32,360 nucleotides of DNA, taken from Candidatus Atribacteria bacterium. GTDB lineage: Bacteria; Atribacterota; Phoenicimicrobiia; Phoenicimicrobiales; Stramentimicrobiaceae. The DNA is taken from positions 1 through 32,360 of the forward strand of contig JAGYIZ010000021.1 of assembly GCA_018402425.1 (NCBI GenBank). The letters run 5' to 3'. Shown here in pieces: positions 8,870-16,516 of the stretch. The notes beneath the pieces were generated by a model that ran no database searches, was not told the origin of the DNA, and worked only from the letters and a program-made list of their open reading frames with translations. The first letter of the stretch is position 1, and every line of letters begins with the position of its first letter. The position numbers and the translations under genes are program-made.

Positions 8870-9374
8870 CTTATATCCACCTCATCGATAATCTCATCTC
8901 TAACGGGCATATTCTTGTATCGGCTGGTAAAGCGCCGGGCTAGCTCAATTAATAATAAGAAGATACAGATAATGACTGAAAGATAAAGAGATAAACCATG
9001 GGCAGCTTCGGGCCCGGGGAAAGGGTCTTGCCCAGGCGGCCCTGCATCATAGTAATGGTGTAATAGCCGATATAGATGATGGTTATAGTTATCAAGAGAT
9101 CACAGAATACTTGTAATCCATGTTTTATTCTTATAAAAAATTTTGACCTAAAATATTCGATGGCTGCATGGATGTTTTCCCTAAAAGCAATAGGTATTCC
9201 TAAAAATACTATGTAGATAAACAGATATCTTGCCAGCTCATCTGTCCAGCGATAGGAAAAACCGAATACATAACGAAGTATGACAGAGCCGAATACATCA
9301 ACAAACATCAGCAAAAAGAGCGCACTGGCAAGCAAGTCGTTAATCTGGCTTAATAATTTATCGAACTTGTTCAT
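8866..9374 (-). pseudogene. dctQ: TRAP transporter small permease DctQ, one frameshift near the C-terminus
   Basis: The first about 127 residues are open from ATG 9374 and show four hydrophobic segments, with the family pattern VILRYVFGFSYRWTDELARY in the first half. The frame closes early at 8949. Adding one base near 8993 restores LYLSVIICIFLLLIELARRF and a tail ending EIIDEVDIR with the stop at 8866, overlapping the dctM start as ATGA. DctQ is the four-helix membrane subunit of TRAP transporters that binds DctM. The unshifted protein would lose its fourth helix. Neighbours dctP upstream and dctM downstream give the standard P-Q-M order. Confidence 0.9.
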
Positions 9375-9406
9375 ATCTTACTTCTCCAATTATTTATGAT
9401 AATTTA

Positions 9407-9419
9407 AAAGACAGGGGAT
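9407..9419. repeat. 13-bp inverted-repeat copy 1 downstream of dctP
   Basis: AAAGACAGGGGAT on the plus strand; the exact reverse complement ATCCCCTGTCTTT lies at 10469-10481. The pair brackets dctP, one copy in its 5' leader and one between dctP and dctQ. Confidence 0.7.
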
Positions 9420-9454
9420 TTTTATTGTTACATATAATAAATTAAATAGCGATA

Positions 9455-10432
9455 TCAGCTGTTTTGCATCAACTCAATAAGTTCTTGAATAGAAGCATCC
9501 TGTTCTATAAAGTGATCATAGACAGGTTGTGCCATATCGATAAAGGCTTGTCTTTCTTCTGCAGTCGGTTCATAGATTTCCATTCCCTGGTCAATACATT
9601 CCTGTTTATACTCCTGTTCAGTTGCTTCGGTAATATAGTTAGTATACATGGTTGCTACCTTGGCAGCTTCGCCAATTATTTCCTGATGTTCTTCAGAGAG
9701 ACCTTCCCACCAGTCAAGACCTACGCAAAATGGTCCGGGCATGTAGATGTAGTTTACTTCGGTCAGGTATTTCTGGACTTCGTAGAATTTTTCAGAGACG
9801 ATGTTGACATAGGGGTTTTCCTGTCCATCTACTACACCGGTCTTGAGGGCCATGTACAGTTCGTTATAAGCGATTGATGTTGCACTGGCACCGAAGGCAT
9901 CCATGGTCTGTAAGATATTCTCCAATGGAGGTGTTCTCATCTTGAGTCCCTCAAAGTCAGCTGGAGACTTAATAGGTTTGACGTCATTGGTAATCTGTCT
10001 GAAGCCAGAATGGGCCCAGCCCACTAATTTTAGGCCATTGTCTTCGGTGAAGGATGCAATGTAATCTCCGATAGGACCGTTTAACACCCTGTTGACATGA
10101 TCGTAGTCTTTAAAGACAAAGGGCAGGGCTGGTGTATAGAGCTGTTTACCCATGGATTCAAAGCGGCCGAACATGACACCCTGCATGGTTCCCAGTTTGG
10201 CCATTTCAGCCATTTCTGCTTCACTTCCCAGCTGGGAGTTGGGGAAAATTTCTACGGTAAAATCATCAGTCTTTAATTCGATGAGAGATTTAAACATCTC
10301 AAAACCCAGATGAACCGGATGGGTAATGCTATGGCCATGACCGACTTTAATAACCTCGGCTGCCATTACCGGCTGTAATGAAATTAATGCTAAAACTAAA
10401 GAAATTATAATGAGTATACTTATTTTCTTCAT
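9455..10432 (-). CDS. dctP: TRAP transporter solute-binding protein DctP
   Basis: A 325-residue intact protein of normal length. The first 24 residues form a signal peptide (KK, then a hydrophobic core, then cleavage at VMA-AE), so it acts outside the membrane. DctP signatures are AHSGFRQITND, GLKMRTPP with Arg166 (the conserved carboxylate-binding arginine) and VDGQENP (202-208). It captures carboxylate solutes, typically C4-dicarboxylates, sugar acids or keto acids, and hands them to DctQM. A strong AAGGAGG site precedes the ATG. It is the only intact member of this TRAP set; dctQ and dctM downstream are frameshifted. The base composition is visibly richer in GC than that of neighbours such as uxaA or the SorC gene. 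Confidence 0.95.
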   Translation of the reverse strand: MKKISILIIISLVLALISLQPVMAAEVIKVGHGHSITHPVHLGFEMFKSLIELKTDDFTVEIFPNSQLGSEAEMAEMAKLGTMQGVMFGRFESMGKQLYTPALPFVFKDYDHVNRVLNGPIGDYIASFTEDNGLKLVGWAHSGFRQITNDVKPIKSPADFEGLKMRTPPLENILQTMDAFGASATSIAYNELYMALKTGVVDGQENPYVNIVSEKFYEVQKYLTEVNYIYMPGPFCVGLDWWEGLSEEHQEIIGEAAKVATMYTNYITEATEQEYKQECIDQGMEIYEPTAEERQAFIDMAQPVYDHFIEQDASIQELIELMQNS

Positions 10433-10468
10433 AATAAATTTTTATTACCTCCTTGTAATAATTTTTAT

Positions 10469-10481
10469 ATCCCCTGTCTTT
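10469..10481. repeat. 13-bp inverted-repeat copy 2 upstream of dctP
   Basis: ATCCCCTGTCTTT on the plus strand, exact reverse complement of 9407-9419. In the dctP transcript it reads AAAGACAGGGGAT about 20 bases before the ribosome binding site, so it could pair with the copy after the dctP stop. Confidence 0.7.
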
Positions 10482-10516
10482 ATTTACTTAGTATGATTTA
10501 TTTAGATATACTATTT

Positions 10517-11326
10517 TTATTTAAATATGATAAACTTCAATTGATTTTTACTTAGCGTTTGATTTTTGCTATCTCTGACTGAGCTGCCATAGCCAAGCAT
10601 CATATCACCAGCCATACCTACCCAATCATATCCCATTTTAAGAATTTATTGGTATCTTCTCCATCAAAAAGTAATAACACCCATAGATAGTCCTTTTCTT
10701 TACCCATCTTTAGAGTATTCTCGACTATTTCTACTACTCTAGGATCATCGAACTGACCGGTGATGCCCATACTATGGGTTAAATCAAAACGGCCTACAAA
10801 AATACTGTCAATTCCCTCAACTTCTAGAATTTCCGGTAAATTCTTGTATGACTCTTCTGTCTCCATCTGTAGAATGCACATTACATTATCATTTTCTGTT
10901 TTGTAAAAATTTAGCATATTTTCTAATCCATTAGCACCATACGTAACTGCCCGGGGATTACAAACTCCTCTTTTGCCAATAGGAGCATACTTAATAGCAT
11001 TTACTGCTTCCTGGGCTTGTTCTTTATTATTAACCATGGGTACCATGACACCACGGGCACCGGCACTGACACAACGGTCTATTAAATCAACATTTTCTTG
11101 TACTCGTACGAAAGGTGTCACACCGGCAGCTTCCGCAGCTGTAATCATCTGTTCGATAGTTTCGGGATTGGTCATAAAATGTTCGGTATCAATCAAAGTG
11201 TAATCCATTCCACTGGCTGCTAATGTTTCAATCACTGCCCGGGGTGGAAACACAAAAAGTTCCTACAACTTTTTTACCCTCTTCCATCATTTCTTTTACT
11301 TTGTTTTTTCTAGCTTCTTCTCTCAT
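10517..11326 (-). pseudogene. HpcH/HpaI aldolase (2-keto-3-deoxy acid aldolase type), two frameshifts
   Basis: The open middle part (10618-11253) carries the family signatures IDTEHFMTNPETIEQ, GARGVMVPMVN, QMETEE (metal-binding Glu) and FVGRFDLTHSMGITGQ (metal-binding Asp). The 5' end is out of frame: ATG 11326 behind AAGGAGATTG gives MREEARKNKVKEMMEEGKK then VVGTFCV, and joins near 11255. The 3' end is also out of frame: one A missing in the A-run near 10637 would restore MGYDWVGMAGDMMLGYGSS and a stop at 10517. The repaired length is about 270 residues, normal for this family. The two indels roughly compensate in number. These enzymes cleave 2-keto-3-deoxy sugar acids into pyruvate and a small aldehyde such as tartronate semialdehyde. 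It lies just upstream of dctP. Confidence 0.88.
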
Positions 11327-11403
11327 TTAAGATTCAATCTCCTTTTTTTGTTTTTTGTTTTTTTACTTCCTGCTACAATCAGTACAGGGATTTCTTAAAC
11401 CAA

Positions 11404-12612
11404 CTAAATTAAAGGTCCCTCGAAATAAATATTCATTGGCTCAAAATAGTCTATCTTCTTTTCAGCCTTGGCTAAAATATCTTCTGATAAGATACGGGTT
11501 AACATTTTTAATGTTCGTTTGAAGCTTTGTTGGTAAGTTTCTCCCTGGGAAATTATTGTGCTTACATCAATATCCATATTTTCTAAGGCTGCTCTACCCT
11601 GGCTTGGATTACCGGTCATTCTCATAATAGGCATAATAGGGAATTGACCGGAATGTGCCGGACCGATAGGCAAACAGGCAGGAACACCTCCGCCAATAGA
11701 AAATAGTAGAATTTGAGCCCCGGCAGCAGCCACATTAGAAAAAATCTCAGCGGTGTGAGAAGGACCATCAATAAAATAAAGACCTGATTGGTTGGGTTTT
11801 TGTCCGGGCTCTAGAACATCCTTAAGTTTATTTTTTCCACTTTTAGCAATAGCTCCAAGAGATTTTTCTTCAATTGTGGTTAATCCGCCCTGAATATTGC
11901 CTGGGGTTGGTTCACATCTCCTGATGTCAACTCCCATTTGCAGCATCCTTTTCTCCTGCCGATCTACTATTTCTAGCACTTTTTGGGATACTTCATCATT
12001 GATTGCTCTCCGGGATAAAATATGTTCTGCACCGATTAGTTCAGGGGTTTCAGTAAATAATACTTTCCCTCCTGCTTCAATTATACGGTCAGCAATCATA
12101 CCGGCAATAACATTGCTTGCGATGCCGGAGGTAGTATCTGAACCACCACACTTAATAGCCAGAGTAACATATTTCAACGGGAAAGTTTCTTTTCTCTGAG
12201 AAACGATTTTTTCAGACAAATTTTTTGCTATCCCTTTCCCTTTTTCAATTGTAAGCTCATAATCTTGCCAATCCTTTACCTCAATGGCCTCAACAGGCTT
12301 CTTACTCATGCTGATTTCATGAGCCAGCTCATCTGCTGAATGAGGTTCACACCCACTTCCTACTACAAGCACACTGCCCAAATTAGCATTCTTGCCTATA
12401 TTGCTTAAAATACTAAACAAACGGTCTTGGTCTTTACCTAAGAATACACAACGACCAATGTGGGGTAAGGGGATTGCATTTTTGATTTGACTGGCAATTC
12501 TAACAACTATTTCATTGCAACAATTAACGGTTGGAATAATTCCTAAATAGTTCCTGATCCCAACAGAATCATCTGGTCTCGGATAACCTTTAAATTCTAA
12601 CTCTTCAAACAT
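11404..12612 (-). CDS. UxaA-family sugar-acid dehydratase, large subunit
   Basis: A 402-residue protein of the altronate/galactarate dehydratase C-terminal family: GYPRPDDSVGIRNYLGIIP at the start, VVGSGCEPHSADEL, KCGGSDTTSGIASNVIAG, EPTPGNIQGGLTTIEEKSLG and GGGVPACLP with candidate metal-binding cysteines. These enzymes remove water from sugar acids to give 2-keto-3-deoxy acids, the substrates of HpcH/HpaI aldolases such as the adjacent gene. An AAGG site lies just before the ATG. The protein is the large domain only. The small SAF domain, usually fused at the N-terminus or encoded next door, is absent from both flanks (77 and 116 bases), so it must come from elsewhere or not be needed. Exact substrate unknown. 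Confidence 0.85.
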   Translation of the reverse strand: MFEELEFKGYPRPDDSVGIRNYLGIIPTVNCCNEIVVRIASQIKNAIPLPHIGRCVFLGKDQDRLFSILSNIGKNANLGSVLVVGSGCEPHSADELAHEISMSKKPVEAIEVKDWQDYELTIEKGKGIAKNLSEKIVSQRKETFPLKYVTLAIKCGGSDTTSGIASNVIAGMIADRIIEAGGKVLFTETPELIGAEHILSRRAINDEVSQKVLEIVDRQEKRMLQMGVDIRRCEPTPGNIQGGLTTIEEKSLGAIAKSGKNKLKDVLEPGQKPNQSGLYFIDGPSHTAEIFSNVAAAGAQILLFSIGGGVPACLPIGPAHSGQFPIMPIMRMTGNPSQGRAALENMDIDVSTIISQGETYQQSFKRTLKMLTRILSEDILAKAEKKIDYFEPMNIYFEGPLI

Positions 12613-12728
12613 GATTTACCTTTTTATTTAATTATTATATTATTGTTCTTTTTAAAACATGTTCTATTTAAATGTAAGATGAATTAATTTTCAATTATTA
12701 TATCATTTCCCTGCTAATTTTCCTAAAT

Positions 12729-13448
12729 TTATATTCTTTCAGACCATGCTTTTTTTAATTCTTCGACTGTTTTTGCCTTAAGAATAGCTTTGGATTGTTG
12801 GTCTTCCTCTGCACTAAACCTATCAATATTTTTACAAATATCTTCTAACTTATCTATGGGAAATTTTGTAGCACCATGCTCATCCATGTGAATTCCGTCT
12901 CCGGGACTTACATCCATTCCTGCAACCGAAATATTTGTATTGATTTCACTTAATACAAAATCTCCATGACCCGGTGTAGTGCCACTCATAATATATTGGA
13001 TATCCATTTCCTTCATTTCGTCCAAATCCCGTGATGGACCATCAGTTACCACTCCTACTACACCGCTCGCCTGCAATAATGAAGTCATCTGCCCCCCAAA
13101 TAAACCAACACTATCAGCTAAATCTTCAGGAAACTTTTGCTGTGCAACTACAATAATAGGTTTCTGGGCATCACCCAAGGCATCGATTAAATCAAGGAAA
13201 GTGTATGCTTTTTTATTGGGGTCCGGAAGGGAAAAAACTAAGGTAACGGCAAAACCAACACGTCTTCCCTTCTCAGGAAACACGCATTTTACCTTCTGAT
13301 TGGTATACCATTTACCATACCAGTTATCATATAATCCAAGGCAACTTGGATTTTCCGGATAAGTAGCTACTACATTACCTACTGTAGGGGTATTGTAATT
13401 CAGTAACTTCTTAAACATTGTGTTAATTTCATTTTTTTTATTAGTCAT
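12729..13448 (-). CDS. RraA-like / HMG-CHA aldolase family protein
   Basis: A 239-residue protein of the RraA-like superfamily (often mislabelled demethylmenaquinone methyltransferase). The N-terminal helix leads into TPTVGNVV; the active-site pattern GLFGGQMTSLLQASG then GVVTDGPSRDLDEM carries the Gly-Gly, Arg-Asp and acidic residues that bind Mg2+ and the enolate in this family. Members include 4-hydroxy-4-methyl-2-oxoglutarate aldolase and oxaloacetate decarboxylases, and also the RNase E inhibitor RraA. In this sugar-acid setting an aldolase or decarboxylase role on a keto acid is more likely. CAGGAGG lies before ATG 13448. It probably shares a transcript with the UxaA gene 116 bases downstream. 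Confidence 0.82.
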   Translation of the reverse strand: MTNKKNEINTMFKKLLNYNTPTVGNVVATYPENPSCLGLYDNWYGKWYTNQKVKCVFPEKGRRVGFAVTLVFSLPDPNKKAYTFLDLIDALGDAQKPIIVVAQQKFPEDLADSVGLFGGQMTSLLQASGVVGVVTDGPSRDLDEMKEMDIQYIMSGTTPGHGDFVLSEINTNISVAGMDVSPGDGIHMDEHGATKFPIDKLEDICKNIDRFSAEEDQQSKAILKAKTVEELKKAWSERI

Positions 13449-13559
13449 AAAGCCTCCTGATTGTAAATTATTTTAGAGTTTTAATTTATGTTATAACTAG
13501 TAACAAATGTAACACATTTTAAGTGTTCTGTAAACTATTAATCTTTCCATTAAATCTTG

Positions 13560-13890
13560 TATATCAAAATCTCTACATGTTTGGCCTATACCCCAGGCGA
13601 GAAGATATCTAGAGTTCTATTTTGCCTAATATTTTTTTCTTTCAGTTGATGGCAAGTAAGCTAATAGAACTTTACCCAATGCCGTACAATGAAGCAATGC
13701 TCTTCTGCCTACATAAGAGATTATTCTAATGAAAAGTATCAAGTATTCGATGAATGGTACTGGGGTAAAAATCTAATTTTTCACTTATTTCACTCATGCT
13801 CAGGGGAGATCTATGTTCTAACAGAACTTCTAGAACAGAGAATGTTTTCGTTAATATTTTTATTGGATAGTTTGGAGTTAATTTGAGCAT
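13560..13890 (-). pseudogene. IclR-family transcriptional regulator, remnant with internal deletion
   Basis: An ATG at 13890 opens a 54-residue frame (to TAG 13726) that is the IclR DNA-binding domain: KTFSVLEVLLEHRSPLSMSE, ISEKLDFYPSTIHRILDTFH. After a stop the next recognisable piece is YVGRRALLHCTALGKVLLAY followed by LPSTERKK, which is from the middle of the IclR effector domain. Roughly 75 residues that normally lie between are missing, and another frame change and further loss follow near 13620. IclR proteins bind aromatic or sugar-acid effectors and often control genes like those around it. The deletion shows true gene decay rather than a reading error. The open frame alone would encode only a winged-helix domain. 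Confidence 0.8.
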
Positions 13891-14259
13891 GTTTTTTCTC
13901 TATTTCTATAATATAGAAACTATTTCTATATCCATAATTATAAAAAATAAATCTGCTTTTGTCAAATTTTAAGGGTTTGTTTTCTAAATACACCAGTAAG
14001 CTTTACACTAACAATTTAACTGTTTTTTAAAAGAGTTTATTTTTTGGACAGATTGAGTATTGTTTTTATCACAATAGCTTTTCAAAGAGAAATGCCTTAT
14101 TAGAATAGTTAGCTAAATATTTTGACAACTTATGGCTCAATATTTTTTAATAGTTATTGATTTTCAATTTGGTAAACCCTATCCCTTGATGGCATCGGGA
14201 AAATGCTAAACAAATCATAAAAATCAGAAACAAAAAAATATTATCAGAATAACTAATAG
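13891..14259. other. Non-coding AT-rich gap
   Basis: Nothing that codes or folds convincingly was found here. It has frequent stops in all frames and runs of A and T. It lies between two gene relics and is probably eroded former coding sequence. Confidence 0.5.
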
Positions 14260-14445
14260 AAATTTTTTGAAATGACATTTCTTTTGTTAATTTTTGACCA
14301 ATGATATTGGTTTCTTCGACAGAACGATTATCAAAGGCAAGAATACTATATATAGGTAGGTTAATTTTTTTTATTAAAAGGAGTAATAGTATCTCCCATT
14401 GCTGATATACTAATTGCTCGCACTGGATCAGAAAATACAAAAATA
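14260..14445 (-). pseudogene. FGGY-family sugar kinase, internal fragment
   Basis: Directly after the SDR stop, two frames together read VFSDPVRAISISAMGDTITP, then after a frame change in the A-run near 14362, PIYSILAFDNRSVEETNIIG and QKLTKEM. This matches the N-terminal domain of FGGY carbohydrate kinases (xylulokinase/gluconokinase group), where AISISA and ILAFDNR-type stretches flank the sugar site. The start of the gene (the Asp-Gly-Thr nucleotide loop) and the whole second domain are missing. It is therefore a relic only. A sugar or sugar-acid kinase once accompanied this cluster. Confidence 0.68.
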
Positions 14446-14447
14446 TT

Positions 14448-15182
14448 TTAAAAAGGTTTCTTTGTTTTTCTTCTAATATAAATCTCATCAACAGCAGCGT
14501 TAGTTTCCCATAGTGAGAGTAGATAAAGAACTGTATTGGCAATATCTTCAGGAACCATTACCTTGGTAAAATCTATATCAGTTCGACCGCTATTCCGCAT
14601 CATATCTGTATTAACGCTTCCCGGCATAATAGCAGAAACACGTATATTTTTTGACTGCAAATCAACTGCAAATGATTTAGTTAAGCCCATAACGCCATGT
14701 TTGCTTATTCCGTAAGCACCTTGTTTTTCATAAGCTTTGATTCCTGAAACACTCGAAATATTAATAATATAGCCACTTTTATTTTTTTTCATCAACTTCA
14801 CTGCTCTTTTGCAAGAAAGAAATACGTTTCGAAGATTAACATTCATCATATAATCAAATTCATCCATTGAAACATCTTCTACACTTCCTTTTGAGGCAAC
14901 TGCAGCATTATTGACTAAGACATCTAAGCGACCATATCGACTCTCAACCAAATCAAATAATCTATTTACATCATCTTCCTTTGAAAAATCTGCTCTAATA
15001 ATATCTGATTCTCCATTAAGTTGATTGATTTCTTCTTTTACCTGCTGTAATTTTTCTTTATTTCTAGCAACCAGAATAACCCTTGCTCCTGATCTTGCAA
15101 CAGCAATGCTAATTGCCTTTCCCATTCCCCTTGATGCTCCGGTAATCAAAGCAATTTTGTCTTTTAAATTTCCTGTAGACAT
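14448..15182 (-). CDS. Short-chain dehydrogenase/reductase (SDR), classical type
   Basis: A 244-residue NAD(P)-dependent oxidoreductase. Cofactor motif TGASRGMG (residues 14-21), NNAA (91-94), and catalytic Asn115, Ser144, Tyr157 and Lys161 in the YGISK setting. The cofactor loop ends in VAR after the second strand, which slightly favours NADP. A GGAG site lies before ATG 15182. The C-terminus departs from usual FabG ends: after LLSLWETNAAV it reads DEIYIRRKTKKPF, shorter than the common VDGG ending. In context (UxaA, RraA, HADHs) it probably interconverts a hydroxy acid or sugar acid and its keto form. Substrate not determinable. Confidence 0.9.
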   Translation of the reverse strand: MSTGNLKDKIALITGASRGMGKAISIAVARSGARVILVARNKEKLQQVKEEINQLNGESDIIRADFSKEDDVNRLFDLVESRYGRLDVLVNNAAVASKGSVEDVSMDEFDYMMNVNLRNVFLSCKRAVKLMKKNKSGYIINISSVSGIKAYEKQGAYGISKHGVMGLTKSFAVDLQSKNIRVSAIMPGSVNTDMMRNSGRTDIDFTKVMVPEDIANTVLYLLSLWETNAAVDEIYIRRKTKKPF

Positions 15183-15369
15183 TATTATCTCCGATATACT
15201 AAATTTACTTCCATTTTGCTACTTACATTTAATAATCCTTAAATAAATACTTAAAAATAATTATGTCTTATTATTTGACATAATTTATAAACAACGATAT
15301 GAAATTTTTAAATATTATACTTTCATAAATTTTTTATTAAATATAACAATCAGAAAACTATAAATATTT

Positions 15370-16329
15370 TTATTTTTTTAAACCCAAAATATTTTTTATC
15401 TCACTAACAGTGATTGAATCGGTAACTAAAAGATCAATTACATTTGCCTTGATAGCTGCAATAATTGCCTGTGCTTTCTCAATGCCAAAAGCTATGGCAA
15501 TTTTTGTTTCAGAATTTTTTAACTTTTCAAATGGAATACTGATTCTATAATTATCCAATATATCGAGATAATTGCCTTTTTCATCAAAAAAATTAACGGC
15601 AATTTCAGATACAGCCTTACTATTTCTGACTTTTTCAATCATACTGTCACTAAATATTGAAAAAGCCGTACATCCTTCTTGTAAATTACCCATGCCCATG
15701 ATAGCAAGATCCAATTTATCCCACACTTCAATTACCTGCTGAATATTTACTTCCTTAATCAAGGCATCACGAATTTTCGTATTGGATATTGTGGCCGGGC
15801 AGTTTAGAAAATAATAATGGCAGTTAAGAATATCTCCTAATTTTTCAACAAGTTGATTAGCATGTAATCCCATTTTTTCATTACCCAAACCACCCATAAT
15901 GGGCACAATAATCTTTTCCTGACAATTATTAAAAGAATCTTCCGAAAGTGATTCAATGATCTTCCTTACTGAAGTACCCGGATCAACAGTTATGGTTCTG
16001 GCCTGTTTTATTAACTTGGTTATGATGGGAGCAGCAAATTTACCAATTTCTCGCTTGGTAGATCCATTATCATTGGATTTCATAATATAAAACTGTTTTA
16101 CATTGGGGAAAATAAGATTCATTTCAGTTTCTTCACTAATCATTCGAGGGTGAAATGCATCAATATTAACATAGGTTTTGACTATGTCATTATCTCTTGC
16201 ATAGTTTAGCAATTGAGAAACATAAGACCGACAAATATTTAGCTGAGAAGCAATTTCATTTTGATTCTTTTTCTGATCATAATAAAGAATACTAACTTTT
16301 GTGGCCAATTCTCTCTTTGGTATACTCAT
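15370..16329 (-). CDS. SorC/DeoR-type sugar-binding transcriptional regulator
   Basis: A 319-residue protein with an N-terminal helix-turn-helix (about residues 20-50, NQNEIASQLNICRSYVSQLL) and a C-terminal SorC sugar-binding domain: TVDPGTSVRKIIESL (a GTS phosphosugar loop), IVPIMGGLG, and LAIMGMG. SorC regulators bind phosphorylated sugars or related metabolites and control nearby catabolic operons. The intact regulator sits between the SDR gene and a hydroxyacid dehydrogenase, while the second regulator (IclR) has decayed, so this may be the remaining local controller. No strong ribosome binding site is seen (AGAAAGAAG some 12 bases upstream). Confidence 0.9.
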   Translation of the reverse strand: MSIPKRELATKVSILYYDQKKNQNEIASQLNICRSYVSQLLNYARDNDIVKTYVNIDAFHPRMISEETEMNLIFPNVKQFYIMKSNDNGSTKREIGKFAAPIITKLIKQARTITVDPGTSVRKIIESLSEDSFNNCQEKIIVPIMGGLGNEKMGLHANQLVEKLGDILNCHYYFLNCPATISNTKIRDALIKEVNIQQVIEVWDKLDLAIMGMGNLQEGCTAFSIFSDSMIEKVRNSKAVSEIAVNFFDEKGNYLDILDNYRISIPFEKLKNSETKIAIAFGIEKAQAIIAAIKANVIDLLVTDSITVSEIKNILGLKK

Positions 16330-16516
16330 TGAAAGACAATACTTCTTTCTATTATATTATTTGATATTTTCAATATCTAATAAAATTACCAATAACTACA
16401 ATTTGTTATTTATTATAAACTTTGCTACTAAAAATTGCAACATTACATTTAAAAATGTTATTCTATATTATTAAAATTAGACCAAGGCAAATTTTTCTAA
16501 TATTTCTATTATTTTA

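Noticed and set aside
6390-8995. Programmed ribosomal frameshifting
   Set aside because: Too many shifts of both signs, with no common slippery sequence or downstream structure.
9407-10481. dctP as cargo of a small transposable element bounded by inverted repeats
   Set aside because: No transposase, no target-site duplication and normal TRAP gene order on both sides; the repeats sit in leader and gap.
14147-14542. 131-residue minus-strand open frame
   Set aside because: It runs through the end of the SDR gene and one frame of the FGGY relic; no start signal and not a gene as such.
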